A DNA stretch of 33,798 nt from an uncultured Blautia sp. GTDB taxonomy: Bacteria > Bacillota > Clostridia > Lachnospirales > Lachnospiraceae. Shown one piece after another: positions 16,104 through 23,145 of the stretch. Under the pieces are notes generated by a model. That model had not been told where the DNA came from, searched no databases, and saw only the letters and a list, made by a program, of their open reading frames with translations. A program made the position numbers and the translations under genes. The first letter of the stretch is position 1; every line of letters starts with the position of its first letter. The DNA is taken from the NCBI GenBank assembly GCA_945872375.1, contig CAMBYR010000002.1, forward strand, positions 1 to 33,798. Reading direction: 5' to 3'.

Positions 16104-16138
16104 AAAGCAGATGGGGTGTAGCAATACAAAAAAATTGC

Positions 16139-16167
16139 TTGACCCTTACAAATATTTAATATAGAAT
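16139..16167 (+). promoter_or_regulatory. ridA promoter
   Basis: TTGACC (16139-16144), 17 bases, TAGAAT (16162-16167), about 90 bases before the ridA start. The leader can form a short TCAGG/CCTGA hairpin. Confidence 0.6.
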
Positions 16168-16257
16168 AGTAGCATCACAAGGTCAGGGGAGCGTTCCTGA
16201 TTTCTGTTCAGGCGGATGTCCGGGGGAATGCTTCAGGCGAGAAGGGAGATTATTTTC

Positions 16258-16629
16258 ATGAAAACAGTATATACAGATAAGGCTCCGGCAGCGATCGGAC
16301 CATACAGCCAGGCAATGATTATGAACGGTGTTCTTTTCACTTCCGGTCAGATTCCGGTGGATCCGGCTACAGGAGAAATCGCCGGTGATACGATCCTTCA
16401 GCAGGCAGAACAGGTTATGAAAAATCTGGGTGCCGTTCTGGAAGAAGCCGGAACTTCTTTTGAAAATGTGGTAAAAACCACCTGCTTCCTTGCAGATATG
16501 GGTGATTTTGCAGCATTTAATGAAGTTTATGCAAAATATTTTGTAAACAAACCGGCTCGTTCCTGCGTGGCAGTAAAAACACTTCCAAAGAATGTACTCT
16601 GCGAAGTGGAAGTTATTGCAGAAATTTAA
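16258..16629 (+). CDS. ridA: RidA family reactive intermediate/imine deaminase
   Basis: Hydrolyses reactive enamine/imine intermediates produced by PLP enzymes such as threonine dehydratase. The 123-residue protein covers the whole family: PAAIGPYSQA, LFTSGQIPVDPATGEI, VVKTTCFLADMGDFAAFNEVY, ARSCVAVKTLPKNVLCEVE. The conserved arginine (PARSCV) and the C-terminal glutamate (EVEVIAE) needed for activity are present. The ATG at 16258 is chosen because AGGGAG lies 9 bases upstream and family members start at this point; an in-frame ATG at 16216 would add 14 unconserved residues. It is a single-gene unit with its own promoter and terminator. Confidence 0.95.
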   Translation: MKTVYTDKAPAAIGPYSQAMIMNGVLFTSGQIPVDPATGEIAGDTILQQAEQVMKNLGAVLEEAGTSFENVVKTTCFLADMGDFAAFNEVYAKYFVNKPARSCVAVKTLPKNVLCEVEVIAEI

Positions 16630-16643
16630 TAAATGCCATATTC

Positions 16644-16680
16644 AAATGCCTTTCGGATAAATTTTTCGGGAGGCATTTTT
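16644..16680 (+). terminator. ridA terminator
   Basis: AAATGCCT (16644-16651) pairs with AGGCATTT (16671-16678) and runs into TTTTT. The loop is about 19 bases. Confidence 0.7.
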
Positions 16681-16756
16681 CATATCATGAGAAATTACTC
16701 CGTAATGTTCCTATGATTCTTGTATCAGATTTCCCGTTTTCCCTTGCCGGGAGTCA

Positions 16757-16785
16757 TTGCTTTTTTGAGAAAAATCATGTATAAT
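16757..16785 (+). promoter_or_regulatory. Promoter of the glycerol-1-phosphate dehydrogenase operon
   Basis: TTGCTT (16757-16762), 17 bases, consensus TATAAT (16780-16785). The start near 16792 leaves a leader of about 195 bases, which is structured (next entry). The stretch 16681-16756 shows nothing else. Confidence 0.65.
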
Positions 16786-16827
16786 ATCAGACTGTATTAT
16801 TGTATCATATAGGGAAACTATTCAGAG

Positions 16828-16956
16828 GGGATATCCCGCGAGGCGTTTTCATGCATTTATGCATGAAAATCCCGAGACATACAAGCAAAAATCCCATCGC
16901 CGCAGGTGATTTTACATGGATTTTTGCTCGTAACTGTGAAGAAACTGAACAGTTAC
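16828..16956 (+). other. Structured leader of the glycerol-1-phosphate dehydrogenase gene
   Basis: Three consecutive hairpins. First: TTTTCATGCAT (16846-16856)/ATGCATGAAAA (16859-16869). Second: AGCAAAAATCC (16884-16894)/GGATTTTTGCT (16918-16928), extended inward by AT/AT across a bulged C. Third: GTAACTGT (16930-16937)/ACAGTTAC (16949-16956), one of the repeated 27-nt palindromes. A further GGGATATCCC palindrome is at 16828-16837. No T-run follows, so this is not a simple terminator. It may be a riboswitch-like leader or inserted repeat DNA; no known riboswitch class is recognised. Confidence 0.45.
16930..16956. repeat. 27-nt palindromic repeat, copy 1
   Basis: GTAACTGT/ACAGTTAC with the 11-base loop GAAGAAACTGA. 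It lies in the leader of the glycerol-1-phosphate dehydrogenase gene. Confidence 0.7.
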
Positions 16957-16987
16957 CATATAGAAAAGTCAGGAGGAGAAAAGAAAC

Positions 16988-18268
16988 ATGCGAGTCGATA
17001 CGGATGATTTTGGCCGACCTTGCAGGTGCGGTAGGGAGCACCACGTAGACGTTAAGGAAATTGTAATTGAGGCAGGAGCAGCAGATGCTCTGGAAGAAGC
17101 CATGGCAGAGGGATATCTCAAGGAGTACATCTCTCCGCTTCTGATCTGTGACACCAATACCTATCAGGCCACAGAGGAACTTCTGGAAGAAATATATGAC
17201 CGATGTCAGGTTCTTGTTCTGGATGCAGAAGGGCTTCATGCTGATAACTATGCAGTGGAAATTGTGGAAAATAACATGGAGGACGATATTGATCTGATTC
17301 TTGCCGTAGGGGGAGGAACCATTCATGATATCAGCCGTTATGTGGCTTCACAATACCGGATTCCCTTTGTTTCCGTGCCGACCGCAGCAAGTGTGGATGG
17401 GTTCGTATCTACGGTAGCGGCAATGACATGGGACGGACTGAAGAAAACCGTTCCGGCGGCGGCGCCTTTGGCCGTATTTGCTGATACCAGAATTTTCGCA
17501 AAGGCACCCGGGCGTTTAAATGCTTCGGGAGTATCTGATTTATTTGGAAAATACATTTGCCTGGCAGACTGGAAGATTTCCAGACTTCTGACGGGAGAAT
17601 ATTATTGTGAATATGTCACGGAGCTTGAAGAAAAAGCGCTCCGTACTGTAAAATCCTGTCTGCGTGATATCGCGCAGGGAGACGAGGACAGCTGCGAAAA
17701 CCTGATGTATGCACTGATCCTTTCAGGACTGGCCATGCAGATGGTGGGTAACTCCCGCCCGGCCTCCTGTGCGGAACATCACCTTTCGCATCTCTGGGAG
17801 ATGGAGGTAATCAACCCGCATCTGGATGCGCTTCATGGAGAAAAGGTTTCCGTGGGGACCATGGTGGTGCTGGAAGAGTACAAGAAAATTGCACATGCCA
17901 TCCGAAAAGGACGGTGCCATGTGGTGCCCTGGCAGGGACTGGAGACGGAGCTTCTTGAGGAAACCTTTGGCAAAAAGGGAATTCTTGAGGGGATTCTGAA
18001 AGAAAATGAACCGGAGCTTCTGGAAAAAGTGGATCCCTCCAGGCTGGAGGAGGCACTTGAGGACATTGCAGATATCATTGATGATCTTCCGGAAGAACGG
18101 GAGATGGAACATATGCTGGAAAAGGCCGGATGCTGCAGGACTCTTGGCGATATCGGCCTGAAAGAGGAGATCCGGGAAAAAAGCCTGGCACTGGCTCCTT
18201 ATGTGCGCAGAAGGCTGAGCCTGCTCCGGATAAGGAAAATGCTGAAAATTGAGGGAGAAAGCGTATGA
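16988..18268 (+). CDS. egsA: sn-Glycerol-1-phosphate dehydrogenase (AraM/EgsA family)
   Basis: Reduces dihydroxyacetone phosphate to sn-glycerol-1-phosphate with NAD(P)H, the stereoisomer used in archaeal lipids and in some bacterial prenyl-glycerol lipids. The 426-residue protein shows the family's N-terminal CRCGREHH, the dinucleotide loop AVGGGTIHD (106-114), the VPTAASVDGFVS segment, and the metal-binding regions SGVSDLFGK and GNSRPASCAEHHLSH with HGEKVSVG. It is a metal-dependent member of the iron-containing alcohol dehydrogenase superfamily. AGGAGG is 11 bases before the ATG. Its last bases overlap the ispF start (ATGA), so the two are translationally coupled; linkage to isoprenoid synthesis hints at prenylated G1P lipids, but no prenyltransferase lies in the window. 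Confidence 0.85.
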   Translation: MRVDTDDFGRPCRCGREHHVDVKEIVIEAGAADALEEAMAEGYLKEYISPLLICDTNTYQATEELLEEIYDRCQVLVLDAEGLHADNYAVEIVENNMEDDIDLILAVGGGTIHDISRYVASQYRIPFVSVPTAASVDGFVSTVAAMTWDGLKKTVPAAAPLAVFADTRIFAKAPGRLNASGVSDLFGKYICLADWKISRLLTGEYYCEYVTELEEKALRTVKSCLRDIAQGDEDSCENLMYALILSGLAMQMVGNSRPASCAEHHLSHLWEMEVINPHLDALHGEKVSVGTMVVLEEYKKIAHAIRKGRCHVVPWQGLETELLEETFGKKGILEGILKENEPELLEKVDPSRLEEALEDIADIIDDLPEEREMEHMLEKAGCCRTLGDIGLKEEIREKSLALAPYVRRRLSLLRIRKMLKIEGESV

Positions 18269-18738
18269 GAATCGGAATGGGATATGATGTGCACAGGCTG
18301 ACAGAAGGAAGGGATCTGATCCTGGGCGGTGTGAAGATCGAATGGGAAAAGGGGCTGTTGGGACATTCGGATGCGGATGTTCTGATTCATGCCGTGATGG
18401 ATGCACTCCTGGGAGCAGCTGCTCTGGGAGATATCGGAAAACACTTTCCGGATACGGATCCTGCATATAAGGGAATCTCAAGCATTCTTCTTTTGAAGCA
18501 TGTGGCAAATCTCCTGAAAGAAAACGGATATACGGTAGGGAACATCGATGCCACGATCATTGCCCAGAAACCGAAGATGGCGCCGCATATTCCAAAGATG
18601 CGGGAGAATATGGCGGATGCCATGGGAATCCCGGCGGACAGGCTGAATATCAAGGCAACAACGGAAGAAGGACTGGGCTTTACCGGACGGGGCGAGGGTA
18701 TCGCTTCTCAGGCAGTCTGCCTTCTGGAAGAAATATAA
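18265..18738 (+). CDS. ispF: 2-C-methyl-D-erythritol 2,4-cyclodiphosphate synthase
   Basis: Fifth enzyme of the MEP isoprenoid pathway; cyclises CDP-ME-2-phosphate and releases CMP. The 157-residue protein has MGYDVHRL (metal-binding Asp and His), GLLGHSDADVLIHAVMDALL (third His), GDIGKHFPDTDP and the ATTEEGLGFTGRGEGI end. It starts inside the last codons of the dehydrogenase gene (ATGA overlap) with GGGAGAAAG upstream. ispD, often its neighbour or fusion partner, is not in the window. The trimeric active site uses residues from adjacent subunits in this family. Confidence 0.97.
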   Translation: MRIGMGYDVHRLTEGRDLILGGVKIEWEKGLLGHSDADVLIHAVMDALLGAAALGDIGKHFPDTDPAYKGISSILLLKHVANLLKENGYTVGNIDATIIAQKPKMAPHIPKMRENMADAMGIPADRLNIKATTEEGLGFTGRGEGIASQAVCLLEEI

Positions 18739-18756
18739 AACTGGAGGAAATGAAAG

Positions 18757-20166
18757 ATGAAACTGTTTAATACTCTTACCCGGAGAAAAGAGGAATTTGT
18801 ACCTCTGGAAGAGGGAAAAGTCCGGATGTATGTATGCGGACCAACCGTATATAATCTGATTCACATCGGAAACGCACGCCCCATGATCATATTTGATACG
18901 GTGCGCCGCTATATGGAATATAAAGGTTATGAAGTAAATTACGTTTCCAATTTTACCGACGTGGATGACAAGATCATTAAAAAAGCCATCGAAGAAGGCG
19001 TCAGCGCAGAGGAAATTTCCACCCGTTATATTGCAGAATGCAAAAAGGATATGGAAGGCATGAATGTAAAACCTGCCACAACCCATCCTCTGGCAACCCA
19101 GGAGATCGATGGAATGATCGAGATGATCCGGACACTGATCGATAAGGGCTATGCTTATCCGGCAGCAGACGGTACGGTTTATTTCCGCGTCAAGAATTTT
19201 AAAGAGTATGGAAAGCTTTCTCATAAAAATCTGGATGATCTTCAGTCCGGTTTCCGTGCTTTGCAGGTATCCGGTGAGGAACAGAAAGAGGATCCCATGG
19301 ATTTTGTACTCTGGAAGCCAAAGAAAGAGGGAGAGCCTTTCTGGACGTCTCCATGGTGTGACGGACGTCCGGGATGGCATATTGAGTGCTCTGTAATGTC
19401 AAAGAAATATCTTGGAGAAGAAATTGATATCCATGCAGGAGGGGAGGATCTGATCTTCCCGCACCACGAAAATGAAATCGCTCAGAGCGAATGCTGTAAT
19501 GGAAAAATCTTTGCAAAGTACTGGATGCACAATGCATTTTTAAATATCGACAACAAAAAAATGTCCAAATCTCTGGGCAATTTCCGCACTGTCCGCGAGA
19601 TCAGCCAGCAGTATGATCTTCAGGTGCTTCGTTTCTTCATGCTGAATGCCCATTACAGAAGTCCGCTGAATTTCAGCGCAGATCTGATGGAGGCATCCAA
19701 GAATGCGCTTGAGCGTATTGTGGAAGCCGGTGCGCGCCTGAAAGACCGCATCGCTGCTGCATCCGTGGAAGCTGCTTCGGAAAGTGAAAAGGAACTTCTG
19801 AAAACAGCAGAATCCTTCACGGCAAAATTTGAAGAGGCCATGGATGATGACTTTAATACGGCTGATGCGCTTGCTGCCGTATTTGAACTGGTCAAATTCG
19901 CCAACACCAATGTGACGGAAGGGGCATCCCGTGAGATGGCATCCGCTGTCTATGAACAGCTTATCAGGCTTTGTGACATCCTGGGCCTGATTGTAGAGCG
20001 TAAAGAAGAAATTCTCGACCAGGAAATCGAAGACCTGATTGCAGAGCGTCAGGCTGCAAGAAAAGAGAAGAACTTCGCAAGAGCAGATGAAATTCGTGAC
20101 CTGCTTCTGGAAAAGGGAATTATTCTCAAGGATACCCGAGAAGGAGTAAAATGGACACGAGCATAA
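18757..20166 (+). CDS. cysS: Cysteinyl-tRNA synthetase
   Basis: Class I synthetase charging tRNA-Cys. The 469-residue protein has C27 in YVCGPTVYN (zinc ligand), HIGN (36-39), further zinc ligands in WHIECS and GGEDLIFPHHENEIAQSE, and KMSKS (268-272). The DALR anticodon-binding region follows, with the C-terminal IAERQAARKEKNFARADEIR helix. GGAGG lies 9 bases before the ATG. It overlaps mrnC by 16 bases, the conserved Firmicute pairing. No T-box leader is visible upstream; it appears to be transcribed with ispF. Confidence 0.98.
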   Translation: MKLFNTLTRRKEEFVPLEEGKVRMYVCGPTVYNLIHIGNARPMIIFDTVRRYMEYKGYEVNYVSNFTDVDDKIIKKAIEEGVSAEEISTRYIAECKKDMEGMNVKPATTHPLATQEIDGMIEMIRTLIDKGYAYPAADGTVYFRVKNFKEYGKLSHKNLDDLQSGFRALQVSGEEQKEDPMDFVLWKPKKEGEPFWTSPWCDGRPGWHIECSVMSKKYLGEEIDIHAGGEDLIFPHHENEIAQSECCNGKIFAKYWMHNAFLNIDNKKMSKSLGNFRTVREISQQYDLQVLRFFMLNAHYRSPLNFSADLMEASKNALERIVEAGARLKDRIAAASVEAASESEKELLKTAESFTAKFEEAMDDDFNTADALAAVFELVKFANTNVTEGASREMASAVYEQLIRLCDILGLIVERKEEILDQEIEDLIAERQAARKEKNFARADEIRDLLLEKGIILKDTREGVKWTRA

Positions 20167-20576
20167 ATTTTTTGAAAGAGATGTTTCAGCTGGAGGATAG
20201 GGACTTACGGACCTATTCTCCTTTAACGCTTGCTTATATCGGAGACGGGATCTATGATCTGGTGATCCGGACCATTCTGGTAAAAAAGGGAAACTGTCCG
20301 GTGAATCAGCTTCACAGACGTGCCAGCAGTCTGGTAAAGGCTTCGGCACAGTCGGCCATGATGGAGATCCTGGAGCCTGTGCTTACCGAGGAAGAGCATA
20401 GCGTATACCGAAGGGGCAGAAATGCTCATTCTGCAACCATGGCAAAAAATGCGACCATGGCGGATTATCGAAGAGCGACAGGCTTTGAGGCACTTATGGG
20501 CTATCTGTATTTAAAAGAAGACTATCAGAGAATGCTGGAGCTGATCCGGCTTGGATTGGGAGAGGAGAAATTATGA
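20151..20576 (+). CDS. mrnC: Mini-ribonuclease III
   Basis: Dimeric RNase III-type enzyme without a dsRNA-binding domain; in Bacillus it matures 23S rRNA. The 141-residue protein has SPLTLAYIGDGIYDLVIR with catalytic D32, GRNAHSATMAKNATMADYR, and ATGFEALMGYLYL with the catalytic E113. It begins within the last codons of cysS (16-base overlap) and ends over the rlmB start (ATGA), so the three are one translationally coupled block, as in Bacillus. Its presence beside cysS and rlmB is itself strong evidence for the identity. Confidence 0.96.
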   Translation: MDTSINFLKEMFQLEDRDLRTYSPLTLAYIGDGIYDLVIRTILVKKGNCPVNQLHRRASSLVKASAQSAMMEILEPVLTEEEHSVYRRGRNAHSATMAKNATMADYRRATGFEALMGYLYLKEDYQRMLELIRLGLGEEKL

Positions 20577-21307
20577 GTGAACAGATTGAAGGACGCAATG
20601 CGGTTCTGGAAGCATTTCGTTCCGGAAAAAGTGTGGATAAACTGTTCCTTCTGGACGGCTGCCAGGATGGCCCTGTGCGTACGATCGCCAGGGAAGCACG
20701 GAAAAAAGATACCATTGTCACCTATGTTTCCAGGGAACGTCTGGATCAGTTAAGCCAGACCGGTGCCCATCAGGGAGTGATCGCCCAAGTAGCTGCTTAT
20801 GAGTATGCTTCCGTGGAGGATATTCTTGCAAAGGCAGCGGAAAAAGGAGAACCTCCGTTTATTTTTATTCTGGATAATATTGAGGATCCCCATAATCTTG
20901 GCGCAATCATTCGTACAGCAAACCTGGCCGGGGCACATGGAGTGATCATTCCCAAACGCCATGCGGCAGGCCTTACTTCCACTGTGGCAAAAACATCTGC
21001 AGGAGCTCTGATGTATACACCTGTTGCAAAGGTGACAAATCTTGGGAGAACCATTGATGAACTGAAAAAAGAGGGAATCTGGTTTGTATGCGCGGATATG
21101 GGAGGAGAAACCATGTATCGCGTAAACCTTACCGGGCCGATCGGTCTTGTGGTTGGAAACGAAGGGGAGGGCGTCAGCCGTCTGATCCGTGAAAAATGTG
21201 ATTTTACAGCATCCATTCCTATGAAGGGAGATATTGACTCGCTGAATGCATCTGTGGCGGCAGGTGTTCTCGCCTATGAAATTGTGAGACAGCGTCTGAA
21301 TGCCTGA
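20573..21307 (+). CDS. rlmB: 23S rRNA (guanosine-2'-O-)-methyltransferase RlmB (SpoU/TrmH family)
   Basis: Methylates the 2'-OH of G2251 in 23S rRNA (E. coli numbering) with SAM. The 244-residue protein starts EQIEGRNAVLEAFRSGKSVD, the N-terminal RNA-binding part, and has the three SPOUT motifs: ILDNIEDPHNLGAIIRTA, GLVVGNEGEGVS and IPMKGDIDSLNASVAAGVL (catalytic Asn/Arg residues in motifs 1 and 3). Start and RBS (GGAGAGGAG) are inside the end of mrnC. In Bacillus the next gene is rae1/yacP; here it is absent and sigH follows after 53 bases. Confidence 0.96.
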   Translation: MSEQIEGRNAVLEAFRSGKSVDKLFLLDGCQDGPVRTIAREARKKDTIVTYVSRERLDQLSQTGAHQGVIAQVAAYEYASVEDILAKAAEKGEPPFIFILDNIEDPHNLGAIIRTANLAGAHGVIIPKRHAAGLTSTVAKTSAGALMYTPVAKVTNLGRTIDELKKEGIWFVCADMGGETMYRVNLTGPIGLVVGNEGEGVSRLIREKCDFTASIPMKGDIDSLNASVAAGVLAYEIVRQRLNA

Positions 21308-21360
21308 GGACACCTTCCTTCATATCCGCCTGTGAGAAAGAAAAGGGGAAAAGCGTCAGA

Positions 21361-22074
21361 ATGGAAACAGAAGCGATCCGTTATGAGGAATGCTCAGACG
21401 AAGAGCTGATTCTTCGGGAACGTCAGGGTGAGCGGGAAATCACCGATTATCTGGTGGAAAAATATAAAGAGCTTGTGCGTATCCGGGCACATACCATGTA
21501 TCTTATGGGCGGAGAAAAGGACGATCTGATCCAGGAGGGGATGATTGGCCTTTTTAAAGCTGTCCGGGATTACCAGCCGAACCGTGATACGTCCTTCCGG
21601 ACCTTTGCCGCTCTTTGTATTGACAGGCAGCTTTATACTGCAATCCAGGGCTGCCACCGTCAGAAGCACCTTCCTCTGAATACGTATGTTCCTCTTGATG
21701 CCGGGGAGGACTCTGTTCTGCAGGATCACTGGTCGGAAAATCCTGAGACGATTATGATCGACCGGGAAAATGCGGAAACTCTGATGCAGGGAATTCGAAA
21801 AATGCTGAGTCCCATGGAAAATCAGGTGCTTACGTATTATCTGGACGGATACACTTATATGCAGATGGGTGAATTTCTGAATAAATCACCAAAATCCATG
21901 TACAATGCTCTTCAGAGAATTCGTGAAAAGATCAGAAATTATCTGGAACATCTGAAAAGCGCAGAACAGAATCAAAGAGGAACAGAAACAGAACCTCAGA
22001 GAAAACGTGCAGAAAAAGAGAAAGAAGAAAAAGAGAAAAAAGAGAAAATACAAAAAAATGAAAATAAGGGTTGA
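21361..22074 (+). CDS. sigH: RNA polymerase sigma-H-type factor (sigma-70 family)
   Basis: Likely counterpart of the Bacillus transition-state/sporulation factor SigH by gene order and sequence. Region 2 has the EYKELVRIRAHTMYL-type helix and DDLIQEGMIGLFKAVRDYQ with RTFAALCIDRQL; region 4 has SPMENQVLTYYLDGYTYMQM and SPKSMYNALQRIREKI as the helix-turn-helix. Region 1.1 is absent, as expected. Beyond region 4 the protein carries about 38 extra residues made almost only of E, K, Q, N and R, which is unusual for SigH. The RBS AAAGGGGAAA precedes the ATG. The stop codon overlaps the -35 box of the tRNA-Thr promoter. Confidence 0.9.
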   Translation: METEAIRYEECSDEELILRERQGEREITDYLVEKYKELVRIRAHTMYLMGGEKDDLIQEGMIGLFKAVRDYQPNRDTSFRTFAALCIDRQLYTAIQGCHRQKHLPLNTYVPLDAGEDSVLQDHWSENPETIMIDRENAETLMQGIRKMLSPMENQVLTYYLDGYTYMQMGEFLNKSPKSMYNALQRIREKIRNYLEHLKSAEQNQRGTETEPQRKRAEKEKEEKEKKEKIQKNENKG

Positions 22075-22099
22075 CATTTTCTTTTTCATCTGGTAATAT
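22071..22099 (+). promoter_or_regulatory. tRNA-Thr promoter
   Basis: TTGACA (22071-22076), 17 bases, TAATAT (22094-22099), about 40 bases before the tRNA. The -35 shares bases with the sigH stop codon. Confidence 0.75.
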
Positions 22100-22139
22100 A
22101 ATCAACTGTGAGCGGTAAATACCGCTTCAAAAGAAAGTT

Positions 22140-22212
22140 GCTGCTGTGGCTCAGTCGGTAGAGCGTCGCCTTGGTAAGGCGGAGGTCACGGGTTCAATTC
22201 CCGTCAGCAGCT
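22140..22212 (+). tRNA. tRNA-Thr (anticodon GGT)
   Basis: The cloverleaf is complete: acceptor GCTGCTG/CAGCAGC, D stem GCTC/GAGC, anticodon stem TCGCC/GGCGG with loop TTGGTAA (anticodon GGT), variable loop AGGTC, T stem ACGGG/CCCGT with loop TTCAATT, discriminator T. CCA is not encoded. It lies directly after sigH, as in many Clostridia. Confidence 0.96.
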
Positions 22213-22230
22213 TTTTTCATGCCCAAAATT

Positions 22231-22396
22231 CCTAGTACATCGTATCTTAAATAACTAGACCGAATACTTGCCCGTTTTTCCGATAGCACCATTCAAAAAG
22301 CCTCGTCGTAGCCCACTACGCCTGCGTTTTTTGAATAGCACTCTCAAAAAAACGTTCTGCGTATTAGTCCAGTTATTTTGCGAACGATGTACTAGG
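22231..22396. mobile_element. MITE-like 166-bp imperfect palindrome
   Basis: Ends are 13-base perfect inverted repeats, CCTAGTACATCGT (22231-22243) and ACGATGTACTAGG (22384-22396). Inner pairs continue in order: AAATAACT (22249-22256)/AGTTATTT (22371-22378), GAC/GTC, ATTCAAAAA (22291-22299)/TTTTTGAAT (22328-22336), and CGTAG/CTACG (22307-22320) around loop CCCA. The whole element can therefore form one long cruciform or RNA hairpin. It has no coding capacity. CTAG near both ends might be a palindromic target duplication; no other target repeat is seen. Confidence 0.7.
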
Positions 22397-22573
22397 TTTT
22401 ATGCGGCTTTCCAGACTTGAGAAAATTTTGGAAGTTCAAAAGGTAATCAAAAAGGTAATCAAACATGTGTTTGGGCTATTTTTAGAAGGGAGAAGTGGCA
22501 TAGCTTCCGCAAAAAAACGAATAGTTATGGATAAAACAACACAAAACTGTTTAAAACCTCGGGAAAGATTTTA
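22397..22573. other. AT-rich stretch without recognisable genes
   Basis: Between the palindromic element and the antitoxin promoter. It contains a short direct repeat, AAGGTAATCAAA (at about 22440 and 22452), and an open frame of 61 codons without a ribosome-binding site. Nothing with a supported function is seen. Confidence 0.5.
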
Positions 22574-22602
22574 TTGTGATTTTTGAAGAGATATGATATA
22601 TT
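22574..22602 (+). promoter_or_regulatory. Promoter of the antitoxin RNA
   Basis: TTGTGA (22574-22579), 17 bases, TATATT (22597-22602). No open frame follows, which fits a small RNA starting near 22609. Confidence 0.65.
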
Positions 22603-22608
22603 ATAGAT

Positions 22609-22706
22609 AAAGGGAGAGCCATAGAAGCGGCTACCCTCTCAAAAAACAACTAACTACAACATTTTATGCATAGCCGTCACTAGTGCGAGTAGTGGCGGCT
22701 ATTTTC
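22609..22706 (+). ncRNA. Candidate antisense RNA antitoxin of a type I toxin-antitoxin system
   Basis: An approximately 98-base transcript expected from the promoter at 22574 and ended by a strong terminator: ATAGCCGTCACTA (22670-22682) pairs with TAGTGGCGGCTAT (22690-22702; one G-U), then TTTTC. It runs opposite to the toxin mRNA and covers the toxin's stop codon (22699-22701) and 3' untranslated region. This is the arrangement of txpA/RatA and bsrG/SR4, where the RNA pairs with the mRNA 3' end and triggers its decay. The 5' part, GGGAGAGCC...GGCTACCCTCTC, can form a hairpin that could also end the toxin mRNA on the other strand. Confidence 0.6.
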
Positions 22707-22788
22707 TACCCTTGAAGATTGTGTAACACAATCCAACAAGAGCAACAATGAAGATACAAAACTGAATCAAATCAGAATATGTAACCAT
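22699..22788 (-). CDS. Putative holin-like type I toxin (small hydrophobic peptide)
   Basis: A 29-residue peptide beginning MVTYSDLIQFCIF and ending IFKGRK: a short N-terminal head, one transmembrane helix (about residues 7-23) and a basic tail, typical of the putative holin-like toxin family (TxpA/BsrG-like). AAGGAGG lies 9 bases upstream of the ATG at 22788. The frame could extend upstream to 22887 but the conserved peptide and the RBS fix the start at MVTY. In the mRNA the Shine-Dalgarno can pair with an upstream CCCTCC, a common way of delaying toxin translation. Toxicity by membrane insertion is family knowledge, not shown here. Confidence 0.75.
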   Translation of the reverse strand: MVTYSDLIQFCIFIVALVGLCYTIFKGRK

Positions 22789-22877
22789 TGGCAAGCCCTC
22801 CTTCCTATAGTCTGGAGGGTTAGCCCCTCCGGTGAAAGAGGGTAAGCCGCCTTGTTTCCATGGTCTCCCATGGAGAT

Positions 22878-22906
22878 AGTATATCATAGAACAAAATGTA
22901 CATCAA
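22878..22906 (-). promoter_or_regulatory. Toxin promoter
   Basis: Read on the minus strand: TTGATG (22906-22901), 17 bases, TATACT (22883-22878). The start near 22871 gives an 80-base leader before the toxin ATG, with GGAGGGG and CCCTCC segments that can pair with each other or with the toxin RBS. Confidence 0.7.
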
Positions 22907-23145
22907 TAATATTCTGGAAGTGTTGTACAGATCACCGGGAAATCAGGAACAGATCAGAAATATCATAACGGCAGCAGGCTGCCGGAGCGTGTTACTGAAC
23001 GAAGTGAACAATTTTTTCAATGATCCGGAAAAAAATCATATAGTCTCTTTAAAAATAGGACAGTTTATGATAAAATAACACTTTAACAGAGCTTATTACA
23101 GAATTGCGCAGAAGAAAGCGCAATAGAGACTCAGGAGGGCGAGAA

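Noticed and set aside
18677..18760. T-box leader before cysS
   Set aside because: Only 18 bases separate ispF and cysS; no T-box sequence or terminator is present.
22401..22586. 61-codon + frame after the MITE-like element
   Set aside because: No RBS, runs into the antitoxin promoter, AT-rich composition unlike its neighbours.
22896..23078. 60-codon + frame starting MYINNILEVLYRSP
   Set aside because: No ribosome-binding site, starts over the toxin promoter's -35 region, and no family is recognised. Its composition is protein-like, so a remnant is possible.
22213..23145. Integration of a phage or island at tRNA-Thr
   Set aside because: No copy of the tRNA 3' end and no integrase is found in the downstream DNA of the window.
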